A stretch of 64,000 nt of DNA. Origin: Elephas maximus indicus (lineage: Eukaryota; Chordata; Mammalia; Proboscidea; Elephantidae). Below, piece after piece: positions 49,271-60,249 of this stretch. Both the position numbers and the translations under genes were made by a program. Below the pieces are notes generated by a model. It ran no database searches and was not told the origin of the DNA. It was given only the letters and a program-made list of their open reading frames with translations. The stretch lies in the NCBI RefSeq assembly GCF_024166365.1, contig NC_064820.1:50755501-50819500 (forward strand), in the 5' to 3' direction. How positions within the stretch are numbered: the stretch's first letter is position 1; every line of letters begins with the position of its first letter.

Positions 49271-49464
49271 TGGATGGATGGATGGATGGATGGATGGGTG
49301 GGTGGGTGGGTGGATGAAAGGGTGGGTGGGTGGGTGGATGGGTGGATGGATGGGTGGATGGGTGGATGGATGGGAGGGTGGATGGATGGGATGGTGGATG
49401 GATGGGATGGGATGGGATGGGTGGATGGATGAGATGGGTGGATGGATGGGATGGGTGGATGGAT
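49271..49464 (+). repeat. GGAT/GGGT tetranucleotide minisatellite
   Basis: About 190 bp of GGAT and GGGT units with interruptions (GGATGG, GGGATGG). G is strongly biased to the plus strand. Frames on both strands (WMDGWVGGW type and IHPPIHP type) are products of the repeat. Confidence 0.98.
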
Positions 49465-49611
49465 AGAGCGAGTGAGCTATTCCCTCACTCTGCTTCCCCA
49501 TCCTTAGAAAATAAGGACATGTAACTGACAAGAGTTTACAGGTACATAAGTAACATTAAAACTCAAGACACTGGGGCAAAGCAAATGTCCACATGATATA
49601 CTACCCTATTA

Positions 49612-49814
49612 CAAGAGTTTGGTGGTGCAGTGGTTAAGTACTAGGCTGCTAACCAAAAAGTCAGCGGTTCAAACCCACCAGTTGCTCCGAGGGAGAAAGA
49701 TGTGGCATTCTGCTTAAGTAAAGATGTAAAGCTTTGTAACGCCTATGGGGCAATTCTATACTGTCTTTCTTACAGGACACTATGAGTCAGAATCAGCTTG
49801 ATGGCAACAGGTTT
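49612..49814 (+). mobile_element. AfroSINE, long form, well preserved
   Basis: 'gtttggtggtgcagtggtta', 'caaaaagtcagcggttcaaa', the full centre 'agaaagatgtggcattctgc', and the tail 'actatgagtcagaatcagct'. It is a good reference for the long form. Confidence 0.94.
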
Positions 49815-51181
49815 ATTATAATGGAATCCATTACTTGAAGAGTTAAGTTGACTACAGTACTGTTAGGGTTGTGCAGCACTGCTACAGGATTTAAATATAA
49901 AAACAGAAACATTGTTGAATATGATCTGAGGTGACTAGCAGGCAGCATGGGATCATAAGCTTTAAAATCAGACACAATCTATTTTTTGGGGTGGCCTTGA
50001 GCAACCCTATATTGTAAGTTTATACAAGGAATACATTATATAATGCATGAAAGCATTCAACAAATAGTGAATTTCTTATTTCTACTTTCCAACTAATCCA
50101 GTATGTTTTTCAAAAATACCAACTGATGATGATGGAAGGCAGAGATAGGAAGGCAAGACTTGCCTTTTCCAGCATAAGTTTCAAAATCTAGGTATTTATC
50201 CCTTAATAATCCTATTATACCACTAATATTTATAAATTTAAACCTATTTGGAACTTAGCAGATTTATAGTTTCAGCCCATGACTCTTCTTGCTATTTATT
50301 TCTTAATTAATGGATTAATCTAGTCATTTATATTCATTTAGTCTTAAATTTGATCTTTATGAGAGCACAAGCTACTTATCAAGCACCACTTAAATCGTTT
50401 ACTTGAGGACACAAGTAGAAAACAGACACCAGCGTAGAGGCCTTGCTTTTAATTCAACCCCTAAAATTGACTGAACACTGTGTTAAGCATGTTCTGTCAA
50501 AAGGCAAAACAAATTAGTGGAAAGTTAGCAGAAGCCACATATCCATCTATAATGTATAAATTATAAAATAATTCATGTAAACAATAACTTCAGTAGGAGT
50601 TCAAAGGAACACAGATATTGTACATTAGGAAGGTTATGGAAGTTTTATGGGAAAAAGAAAAATCAACCAGAATTCATTACTTTAAGCCTTTACTGATGGC
50701 CAGCTACCGGTGGAGCACTCTAATAAAACAAAGGCAGAAGGAGGGTGCCAAAGGAGCCTTACATGAAAGGAAATGTAAATAGGAAATTCTTTAAAACCTT
50801 GTCCACACTAAAGTTTATCTAAATTTTTTAAAGGAAAACCAGTTACACTGAGATGTTTTGATAAGGTAGGTTGAGGAGTCCTGGAAGACTTCAGTAACGT
50901 CTGCAAACTTAGGGAAATCAATCTCTTTTAAACTAATAAGTACAATTTGGAACATTAGGACAATTCTAGAATAATCAAGACAGTCTCTAGTTTTACTACA
51001 TTATCTACTAGCTCCAAAGCATTAATCCATTTCCCCAAATGCTTCACATAAATTCAGTCTTATTAGTTTCATAATAATTTACTCATCATTCTGCCAAAGA
51101 TTCCCATTTATGGGAAGAACAACTTCAGAGTATGGCACAGATTCTCCATTGACACTTATGCTATAGAACCTCATCAGGTAA
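49815..51181. other. Unique intron sequence
   Basis: No recognised repeat or gene. Confidence 0.4.
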
Positions 51182-51368
51182 TAAAACCCAAACCAGTTGA
51201 ATGCGGTCACTGATTCATGATGACCCAGTGTGCTGCAGTCAGAGTAGAGTGGTGCTCCATAGGGCCTTCATGGCTGTAATCTTTCGGGAACAGATTGCCA
51301 GGCCATTTTTCTGTCAACCTTTTGGTTAGTAGCCAGGTGCTTATCTGTTTGCCCCACCCAGGGTCTCC
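51182..51368 (-). mobile_element. AfroSINE
   Basis: 'aaaacccaaaccagttgaat', 'gctccatagggccttcatgg', 'cgggaacagattgccaggcc' and 'aaccttttggttagtagcca'. Confidence 0.88.
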
Positions 51369-51387
51369 TATATAATTAGGCTATGTT

Positions 51388-53850
51388 GTAGCTGTCAGAT
51401 GCCATCAAATCAGTTCCAATTCATAGCAACCCTACGCACAACAGAATGAAACACTGCGGGGTCCTGCACCATCCTCACAATTATTGCTATGTTCGAGCCC
51501 ATTGTTGCAGCTACTGTGTCAATCCATCTCATTAAGGATCTTCCACTTTATTGCTGACCCTCTAATTTACCATGTACTTTGGGTACGTTATCAGGAGAAG
51601 GACAGCATGCTTGGTTAAGTAGTATACCATGCAGTATCCCCTTGTTCTGTTCAAACAACTGCCTCTTGGTCTATGTACAGGTTCCTCTTGAGCACAATTA
51701 AGTGTTCTGGAATTCCCATTCTTCCCAATGTTATCCAGGATTTGTTTTGATCCACACAGTTGAATACCTTTGCATAGTCAAGAAAACACACGTAAATATC
51801 TTTCTGGTATTCTCTGCTTTCAGCCAAGGTCCATCTGACATCAGAAATGATATCCCTCCTTCCACATGTTAGTCTAAACCTTGTTTGAACTTCTGGCAAT
51901 TCCCTGTTGATGTACTGCTGCAAAAACTTTTGAGTTATCTCCAGCAAAATTTTACTTGTGTAATATTAATGATAATTGCCACATTCTGTTGGATCACTTT
52001 TCTTTGGAATGGGCACAAATATGGATCTCTTCTAGTCATTTGGCCAGGTAGCTGTCTTCAAATATCTTGACATAGACGAGTGAGTGCCCCCAGCCTTGCA
52101 TCTGTTTGTTGAACCATCTCAGTTTGTATTCCATCAATACCTGAAGCCTTGTTTTTCACCTATGCATTCAGTGCAGCTTGGACTCCTTCCTTCAGTACCA
52201 TTGGTTCTTGGTCATATGCTCCCTCCTCAAATGGTTGAATGCTGACTAATCCGTTTTGGTATAGTGGACTATATGTATTCCTTCCATCCTTTTTTGATGC
52301 TTCCTGTGTCATTCAATATTTTGCCCATAGAATCCTTCAATATTTCAAGTTGAGGCTTGAATTTTTTCTTCAGTTCTTTCAGCTTGAGAAATGTCGAGCG
52401 TGTTGTTCCATTTTTGTTTCTAACTCCAGGTCTTTCCACACGCCATTGTATTTTACTTTGTCTTCTTGAGCCACCCTTTGAAATCTTCTATTCAGCTCTT
52501 TTATTTCATCATTTCTTCCATTCATTTTAGCTACTCAATCTTCAAGAGCAAGTTTCAGAGTCTCTTCTGACATCCATTTTGGTATTTTCTTTCTTTCCTG
52601 TCTTTTTAATGACCTTTTGCTTTCTTCATGTATGATGTCCTTCCTTGATGTTACCCCACAACTCATCTAGTCTACAGTCATTAATGTTCAATGTGTCAAA
52701 CCTGTTGAGATGGTCTCTAAATTCAGGTGGAATATACTCAAGGTTGTATTTTGGCTTTCATGGACTTGTTTTAATTTTGTCCAGCTTCAAATTGAATTTG
52801 CATGTGAGCAATTGATAATCTGTTCTGTAGTCAGCCCCCAGCCTTGTTCTTACTGATAATATTGAGCTTCTCTATCATCTCTTTTTACTGATGTAGTTGA
52901 TTTGGTTCTGTGTATTCCATCTGGTGAGGTCCATATGTATAGTGACTATGTCGTTGACAAAAGGTTTTTCCAATGAATAAGTTCTTAGTCCTGCAAAATT
53001 CTATCATCTGGCATAGTTTATACTACGGAGGCCACATTTTCTGACTATCAAGTTTGTTTCCAACTTTTGCATTCCAGTCACCAGTATTTATCAATGCATC
53101 TTTATTGTATGTTTGTCCAATTTCAGACTGCAGAAGTTGATAAAAAATCTTTAATTTCTTCATCTTCGGCATTAGTGGTTGGTGCATAAATTTAAGTAAA
53201 AGTCATATTAACTGTCTTCTTTGAAGGCATATGAATCTTATCCTATCACTGACAGTGTTATACTTCAGGATGAATTTTGAAATGTTCTTTTTACAATAAA
53301 TGCAACACCATTCCTCTTCAATTTGTCATTCCCAGCATAGTAGACCATTTGATTGCCTGATTCACAATGGCCAATACCAGTCCATTTCCACTCACTAATG
53401 CCCCGGGATCTCAATCTTTATGGATTCCATTTTATTTCTGATGGCTTCCAATTTTCCCAGATTCATAATTCCATGTTCTGATTATTAATGGGTGTTTGCA
53501 ACTGTTTCTTCTCATTTTCAGTCATGCCACATCAGCAAAGGAAGGTCCCGAAAGCTTTACTCCATCCAATTTATTAAGGTTGACTCTATTTTGAGGAGGC
53601 AGCTCTTCTTCCAACCTGAGGGGCTCATCTTCTGGCACTACACCAGACAATGTTCAGCTGCTATTCATAATGTTTTCACCAGCCAATTTTTAAAGAAATA
53701 AGTTGCCACGTCCTTCTTCCTAGTCTGGAAGCTCCACTGAAACCTGCCCATCATAACTGACCCTGCTGATACTTGAAATACTGGTAGTATAGCTTCCAGC
53801 ATCACAGCAACATGCAAACCAGCACAGTATGACGAACTAATGACGAGTGG
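51388..53850 (-). mobile_element. RTE-clade LINE reaching the 5' end, internally deleted and rearranged
   Basis: Reverse orientation. The tail (from 51388) is followed by a small inverted piece (51572-51622), then RT fingers and palm (motif FLDYAKVF in the minus frame 51651-51947), connector, endonuclease and the 5' end near 53850 ('gcttccagcatcacagcaac'). Compared with the copy at 36182-38757, roughly 0.7 kb containing YADD is missing. The 5' part matches 14821-15200 in reverse. Inactive. Confidence 0.92.
51651..51947 (-). pseudogene. RTE reverse transcriptase fragment
   Basis: A 98-codon remnant reading EITQKFLQQYINRELPEVQT, then RRDIISDVRWTLAESREYQK and CFLDYAKVFNCVDQNKSWIT, ending EHLIVLKRNLYIDQEAVV. 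The metal-binding Asp of the FxDYA motif is kept, but the YADD part is deleted downstream, so no activity is possible. Confidence 0.85.
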
Positions 53851-53939
53851 TGTTATAGCTCAACTATATAAAATATGGCAGAAGGTCATGCCTAAGCTAA
53901 TGGTATTATGCTCTTTTATCCATATTTAGCACAACCCTC

Positions 53940-54482
53940 TGTGATGGTTAAGGTTGTGTGTCAACTTGGCTGGGCCATGATTCTCAGTGGTTGGACAGTT
54001 ATGATGTAGTCTGGCAGCTATGTAATGATGTAATCACCTCCATAATAAGATCTGATATAATGTAATCAACCCCATTATAGGATCTGCTACGAGCAGCCAA
54101 TCAGTGGAAAGGAAGTTTCCTTGGGTATGTGGCCTTAATCCAATGATGCAGACTTTCTGGCAAAGCTTGCTGGCTTTTGTTTGCTCTGGATCCTACTGCT
54201 GGCTCCTGTTCATCCGATATCTGGCTCTCGGAACTTTAGCTAGCAGCTTATCTGCTGATTGTTGGGCTTCATCAGCCTCCACAGCCCATGAGCCCGCAGC
54301 CTGCTGTCTGACTTGCTTATCTTGGATTTCTCGACCCCTGTAGCTACATGACTCAGGAGAAGCCTCCAGCCTGACAACTATATGAGCCATTTCCTTGATA
54401 TAAGGACACAGAGGCATGTGTGTGTGTGTGCGCGCGTACACGCTTCACTGGTTTTGCTTCTCTAGAGAACCCAACCTAAGAC
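53940..54482 (+). mobile_element. LTR-like interspersed repeat, family not assigned
   Basis: It starts 'tgtgatggttaaggttgtgt' with 'gtcaacttggctgggccatg', and ends 'gcttctctagagaacccaac' then 'ctaag', a pattern of old mammalian LTR-like repeats with TG start. It includes a GT/GC alternating tract at 54418-54437. The open frames at 54104-54343 (plus) and 54193-54441 (minus) are overlapping products of this repeat. Confidence 0.55.
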
Positions 54483-55483
54483 GGTCTGATATGGTTAGAT
54501 ATGGATAGTTTTATATTAATATACCATTTAGAATGTGGGACACATAGTGACTAGATGGTATGTGATATGTAGCACGCACATGAGAGGCTTTTGAAGTGAC
54601 ACATAGATATGGCATGGAATAACATTAAATCATAAGATGAGACACTCCTTTTCAATCCTTTGTTGAATGCTAATATGTCTCGAACACCTCTCTAATACTT
54701 GTTTATCCCCCTTTCTAACAAACAGAATCTGAGGCATCAGATTTAGATCCTTTTGCAAAATACAGTATATAGCTAGAATTTGACAACCGTGTCTTGTTTC
54801 CATTATATTTAATTCTTTGGTTGCATTCCATTTACGGCAACAAATACTAGTTCTCCATTTACGAGAGTGATATTATAATATAATATCTTTTTAAATATAA
54901 ATTAATTTTGGAAAACAAAATAAGTCAATTCAAAGAAAAGGATATGGTAAATAATAGGATAAGGACTGACAGAAAAAAAATTTGTGGCAGTGGTATATGA
55001 ATGACTGAAGTTGGGGAAACACTACAGGTAATGGTTTAGCAACCCAGGGTAGTAAAAAATCCTGCTGCATGCAGCCAGATCAGAGCAAGGCTGTTATTCA
55101 GGAACTAGACAGGTGGACAGCTATGCATCCAGACCTCAGAGGACAAGCCAAGTTTGTACCATCAGAAATCTGGGCAGGAGAGCAAGCAAAGGGACATCAA
55201 CAGGAAACAATGAGGCAGTAAAGCAAGAAAACTCCTTTCCCAGCTCAAGTGTTTTCATGCATCCCACTGTCATATCCAGTTGAGGTGCTTAACTGAACGT
55301 CATGCCTGCACAGGATAAATTCAGGCAGATGATGATGCCATCCATGTTCAATTAAAGAAAAACTTCTAGGAAATAGAATTTGGAGTATTTGTAGCCCTCG
55401 TTAGGTTGCTATAAAACCATAGGATACATTGTTTGAACATTTTAAAAAAGACCAAAACCTGTGTTTGCGGTTTTCTAAATTTC
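54483..55483. other. Unique intron sequence
   Basis: No recognised repeat or gene. Confidence 0.4.
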
Positions 55484-55518
55484 AAAAAAAAAAAAACCCG
55501 GTGCCGTCGAGTTGATTC
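55484..55518 (-). mobile_element. AfroSINE tail fragment
   Basis: An A run followed by 'cccggtgccgtcgagttgat'. Only about 35 bp. Confidence 0.65.
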
Positions 55519-56459
55519 AAACAAACACAGTAAAAATGTCAGATTTGAGAAGAAGTATAATTTGGATATAAGTTAAAGAATTTTTTCTTTTTCACCAAAA
55601 TTAGGATTTTACTGATTTTTTTTTTACCTCAATCCCTGAACACTTCTCCTTCCCGAAACAAATACTTCTAATATTTCATATTGAGAGAGCACGTGTTTTA
55701 TTCAAGATGATCTTCTGTGAAATGTTGACTAATAATAATTTCAACATTGTTCTGACTTTATGGTATGTACTGGGTCAGTGGTTTCTAGGGGTCAGTAAAG
55801 GAAAGGAAGTTTTTAAACTTTCAAAGGATTTCATCTGAAAAATAACTTTCTCAATATGGATAAAAAAAAATTCCTAGTATCCTCCTTAATTCAGGCTAAA
55901 CAGAACATATAGAATTGTTAGCTCCCTTCTTTTCATATTGTATGGGGCCTCCAATCTGTGGCCGTGGACTCCTAAAGGATTTTAGTTGTCACGATCTATA
56001 GTCACATTTTGCATTGTTTATAACCTGAAAAAGTATCATGTCTCACACATACATATTATTTTTCAAATACTTTTAAGTGATAAAATGCAAACTTATTTTA
56101 AATCATTCATAGTAGCTTTTTATCATTATACAAGCATAATGGTTCCATGTGGGGAGTCTGCTAAATATTTAAACTTTAAAAATGATCTTCAAATGCCCAA
56201 AGGTTGGGAATTACTGGCAGTGTATTTTTTGTTTTATTGGAAAATAATTAGTGATAGAATGAAAGAGTGGGAAGCTCTGATTTGAAGACACATCCAGAGA
56301 AAAACACATATTCTAAGAGGTCATAAACCTGAATTAAGGTTATATTTCTCCATATTAACAAAGTTCAGCCAGATTTCTACTCTTCCGTTTATAAGAAAAT
56401 ATTAATACATTAAAAATCCCGTTACTACTGAACTTCCATTTCTCTTAGCCCAAGTGAAT
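55519..56459. other. Unique intron sequence
   Basis: No recognised repeat. The 99-codon frame at 55986-56285 has no family features. Confidence 0.4.
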
Positions 56460-57785
56460 GATCCTTACCACCGTCAATTTCTGCCCCTACACAGGATCGT
56501 CTTCTGCAACATGTTTAGGTATTTTGTATTTTAAAAACAACCTTCTTGTGACCTTAAGCTTTTCTCCAAGTTTCTCTCCATTTTTCTGCTCTCTTTCTCA
56601 GTAATACATAAATATTATCTGTGTGTGGAATCCCTTTTTTCTCGCTTTTCATTCTCTTCCTCAGCTCAGTAAGATTGGGCTTCTTCCACTTGTATCTTTC
56701 CATTAAGACACCCTTCTTAAAGCAACTCCCATGTTGCTAACTTCCAATTGTCTCTCTTTTACTCGTCTTAGCCCTTCCCTCTGAACATTTGACATAGCTG
56801 ACCCTCCATACTTCTGGAAACAATTTTTTCACTTTTCTTCTGAGAGGTTACATTCTCTTGGTTTATTTACCACCTCTTTGGACTCGATGGCAGTGGTGGT
56901 TTCGCACTTCCAGTTTTTTGGGTTTTTTTTTTTTTCTATCCTCTCTTCTTTTACTCATTTATGAAAATACAGAGTTAACATTGGACTCAGGCCCAGGTGT
57001 TTTATGCTGTTTCTACACCTTTCATGGCTTTAAATGCCATCCATGTAATGACGATGCCCAAACATACATGTCCAGCTCTGACTTTCTCCCTAAGTTCCTA
57101 AGTCTCTAACTACTTAACAAAAAAAACAGGTGTGCTTGAAATTTTAATAGTGACCTTAATATCTCCAAAACTAAACAACTGATTTTTCCTTCCAAAGCTG
57201 CTTCTTCATCTCAACAAAAAGCAATGCCATTCACACTTTCTCTGACCTCTGCACCTCCCACCCCTGTTTACAGTCAAACACGAAGACTTGTTTATCCTAC
57301 CAAAATGTGCCTTGGCTCTATCGCTTCTCTACATTTCCATTATTATTGCTATACAAAGCAATTGTTTTCTTCTTACCTGAATAATGCTTTTATTTTCTCC
57401 CTTCTCTTATTTCTTTTCCTCAACATAGTCGAGGTGTTAAAAAAAAAAAAAACATAAATTATATCATGTCATTCACCTACATTATGCCCTTCACTAACTT
57501 CCTATTAAATTAGAATGAACTTCGGACTCCACAGCATGGTCTACAGGGCCCCACTCTACTTTTTGAACTTCTCCTACCACTCGCTCCAGACCAACGGGTC
57601 TTCTCTTTCTTTCTTGAACCCATTGATTTCATTCTTCAGGACTCTTGCACTTGTTTCCTCTGCCTGAGCTTTATTTCCCTTGATTTTGATATTGTTGGCT
57701 CTATCCCGTCATTCTGGCCTCAATGCAAATGTCACCTCCTCATAATGCTCTTATATAAATAATCTGCCTTAAAGTAGCTCCACCT
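56460..57785 (+). mobile_element. Ancient L2 LINE
   Basis: Blocks in L2 order: 'catttgacatagctgaccct', 'ttcatggctttaaatgccat', 'ccaaaactaaacaactgatt', 'cacagcatggtctacagggc', 'gactcttgcacttgtttcct' and 'aaatgtcacctcctcataat'. About 1.3 kb of decayed C-terminal coding region and 3' UTR. No open frame spans it. Confidence 0.78.
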
Positions 57786-57789
57786 TGAA

Positions 57790-57985
57790 CTTTCAGCAGT
57801 GATGGAAACGTTCTGTAATCTATGTTGTCCAGTATGTGACTATTGAGCAACTACTTAAAATGTGGCTACTGCTATTGAGGAAGCGAATAATTTAGTTTTA
57901 ATATAATTACTTTAATGAATTTAAATTTAAATAGCTGTATGTGGCTAGTGACCACCATATTGAATATTGCAGTTCTAGCACAGCA
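57790..57985 (+). mobile_element. Old DNA transposon relic
   Basis: 'cagtatgtgactattgagca', 'acttaaaatgtggctactgc', 'tgtatgtggctagtgaccac' and 'catattgaatattgcagttc' resemble a common mammalian MER-type DNA element with internal inverted symmetry. It lies between two L2 pieces, which suggests insertion into the L2. Confidence 0.55.
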
Positions 57986-58079
57986 CCTTATTATTTTAAA
58001 AAAGATGTTAAAATTGAACTTTCTTAAAAAAATTTATCAATCTACTTTTGAAAAATTTATTTTTCTTTACAATGTAATA

Positions 58080-58205
58080 TTTATGACAGTGGAGATTCGT
58101 CTGTTTGCTTTTATATATTCAGTGCCTAGAAGAGGGTCCAGCACAGTCGATGCTCAGTAAGTATTTGTAGAAAAAATAGGTAAGTGAATGAATGGATGAA
58201 TCCAT
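58080..58205 (+). mobile_element. L2 3' end
   Basis: 'agtgcctagaagagggtcca', 'gatgctcagtaagtatttgt' and the 'gaatgaatggatgaat' tail are the end of an L2, probably the same element as 56460-57785. Confidence 0.8.
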
Positions 58206-58429
58206 CTCCTCTGTTTCATGTTGAAATTAGGCCTGTGTCATAGTATCTCTGGTGTAGACTCTTATCCTCTCCCCTAGACTCCCTGGGACTATTCCTCCCT
58301 CATTCAAACCTATCCTTCATGTCACCATTGATGTGGTCATTGGAAGTTACTTCTGTCATCAAGTTGCACTCTCCTTTGATACTTTTGTCACCATCATGAA
58401 AAAGTATAAACATCCCTTAGTGATACGGC

Positions 58430-58800
58430 CCCTTCTGCCTAGGCTGGCTCTTGCACCTCAGATTTTACACTCAAGCAGTACTAAAGTGCTTGCAATTTCC
58501 ACACACCTTAGGCTGGTTTCAACAACGTTCTTTTTTTCATGGCTGGCAAATGCTTACATATCCTTCCAAAACCTGAAAGACTGCACTTCGATGATCCTTC
58601 TTAGGCAAATCCTCCTTCTACTCTTGAGAATCACTCCTTTTTCTTTGCACACTTTTATGCCTTGCCCATACTTTGCTAGATACATGAATAAAGTGTACTT
58701 TATGGAAGGGACTGTGTGACTTTGTGAGCTTAGCACAGAGCAAAGGATCTACCTATAGAACATAGTAGGTACTCAACCAATAACTGCTGAATTAAACTCA
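58430..58800 (+). mobile_element. Second L2 3' end
   Basis: 'tttatgccttgcccatactt', 'gggactgtgtgactttgtga', 'agtaggtactcaaccaataa' and 'ctgctgaatt' close a second L2 copy in the same orientation. The 128-codon frame 58333-58719 overlaps it and is not a gene. Confidence 0.65.
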
Positions 58801-58951
58801 GCTTATGCCCTTACAGCAAGGTTCCACTGTACTGTTGGATGAGACATAGTGGCTCTGGCTCAAGACCTTTATTGTTCCTCCTTTTCATTTTTCTTGTAGG
58901 GAATAATTATTTCTAACGTTTGGGTAATATGATTTTATTTATTTTGGAACC

Positions 58952-59512
58952 TGTCTTAGTTACCTAGTGCTGCTGTAAAAGAAGTACCACAAGTGGGTAG
59001 CTTTAAAGAACAGAAAATTATTTTCTCAGAGTTCAGAAAATGAGAAGTTCAATTTAGGGCAGGGCTCTAGGTGGAAGTCTTTCTTAGTCTATTTCAGCTT
59101 CTAGTAGCTGCCAGCAATCCTTACAGTTCTTAGGCTTGTAGATTGATTTGTTTCCATTGTCATGTGTTGTTGTTAGGTGCCATGGAGTCGGTTCCGACTC
59201 ATAGTGACCCTATGTACAACAGAACAAAACACTGCCCAGTCCTGTGCCATCCTCACAATCGTTGCTATGTTTGAGCCCATTGTTAGAGCCACAGTTGTCA
59301 GATAGCACCTGTCTTCCCCCTTGTATGTGTGGCTCTGTATCTAATCTGCTCTTTTTATAATGCAGAAGTAATTAGATTTAGAATCCACCCTAACTGAAGT
59401 ATGGTCTAATCAGCACAACAAAGAAGACCCTATTTCCAAACAGGATTACATCCACAGGTATAGGGGTTAGAATTCCAACACATGTTTTGGAAGATAAAAT
59501 TTAATCCATAAC
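58952..59512 (-). mobile_element. MaLR-type LTR (MLT1-like), interrupted
   Basis: Reverse orientation: 'tgtcttagttacctagtgct', 'gaagtaccacaagtgggtag', 'aaattattttctcagagttc', then after the insert 'gaccctatttccaaacagga', 'gggttagaattccaacacat'. It is split by an RTE tail at 59166-59295, so the LTR is older than that insertion. Confidence 0.82.
59166..59295 (-). mobile_element. RTE 3'-end fragment nested in the MaLR LTR
   Basis: 'gttgttgttaggtgccatgg', 'gtcggttccgactcatagtg', 'aacagaacaaaacactgccc', 'tgctatgtttgagcccattg'. It is a close match to the RTE tail. Confidence 0.9.
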
Positions 59513-59751
59513 TGGACTATATTGTATTTTTATTGAGTTTGGAAGGTAAATACAAGAGTCTTCCACACTCTACAGTATGCTATTTTTCCTAAGATGTCAC
59601 AATTTGGTAGAAAATGCAAATAGAACTTGCCCAAGTGAAAATATTTAACAAATATGAGGATGGTTAACAGATGCTCCCACAGACTCTACTTGCCGTCTAG
59701 CTGTACCATGAATGAAGTGGTTAATAAAGTTTGGTTTTTTTTTGGTTTAGG

Positions 59752-59839
59752 CCAGGCGCTCCTTGGAAACTCTATGGGGCAGTTCTACTCTGTCCTATAG
59801 GGTCGCTATGAGTCAGAATCGACTAGACGGCACTGGGTT
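59752..59839 (+). mobile_element. AfroSINE, 5'-truncated
   Basis: It begins inside the element ('aggcgctccttggaaactct') and is complete to the tail 'gactagacggcactgggttt'. It is preceded by a 'tttggttttttttttggttt' stretch that looks like the tail of another copy. Confidence 0.88.
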
Positions 59840-59850
59840 TAGGCCTGCAA

Positions 59851-60020
59851 TGGAAACCCTGGTGGTGTAGTGGTTAAGTGCTACGGCTGCTAACCAAGAG
59901 GTCGGCAGTTCAAATCCACCAGGCGCTCTTTGTAAACTCTATAAGGCAGCTCTAGTCTGTCCTGTAGGGTCACTATGATTTGGAATTGACTGGACAAAAG
60001 TGGGTTTTTTTTTTTTTTTT
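59851..60020 (+). mobile_element. AfroSINE, short form, with target duplication
   Basis: 'tggaaaccctggtggtgtag', 'ccaagaggtcggcagttcaa', 'gggtcactatgatttggaat' and a T run. Flanked by the 11 bp repeat taggcctgcaa at 59840-59850 and 60021-60031. The first copy of the duplication lies directly after the tail of the truncated SINE to its left. Confidence 0.95.
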
Positions 60021-60097
60021 TAGGCCTGCAACATCTCTTCAAGAAAGTGTTATAACTATTCCAAAGTGCTGTGCATTTAAAGGTAAGCCAGCAGTCC

Positions 60098-60249
60098 AAC
60101 CCAAAACCCATTGCCATCAACTCATAGCGACCCTATAGGGCAGAGCAGAACTGCCCCATAGAGTTTCCAAGGAGTGCCTGGTGGATTTGAACTGCAGACC
60201 TTTTGGTTAGCAGCCATAGCACTTAACCGCTACACCACCAGGGTTTCCG
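60098..60249 (-). mobile_element. AfroSINE, short form
   Basis: 'caaaacccattgccatcaac', 'gcagaactgccccatagagt' and 'gctacaccaccagggtttcc'. Opposite orientation to the copy at 59851-60020, making an inverted pair about 80 bp apart. Confidence 0.94.

Noticed and set aside
49265..49531. Repetitive proline/histidine or tryptophan/glycine-rich proteins on either strand
   Set aside because: They are translations of a tetranucleotide array with no start context, splice sites or conservation signal.
54104..54441. Opposed 79- and 82-codon frames
   Set aside because: Both lie in an LTR-like repeat and are simply the two strands of one open stretch.
56880..56900. AfroSINE tail match 'gactcgatggcagtgg'
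   Set aside because: Only about 16 bases agree, with no further SINE sequence around; inside an old L2 it may be chance.
58333..58719. 128-codon plus-strand frame
   Set aside because: It overlaps an L2 3' end and its translation shows no L2 or other protein motif.
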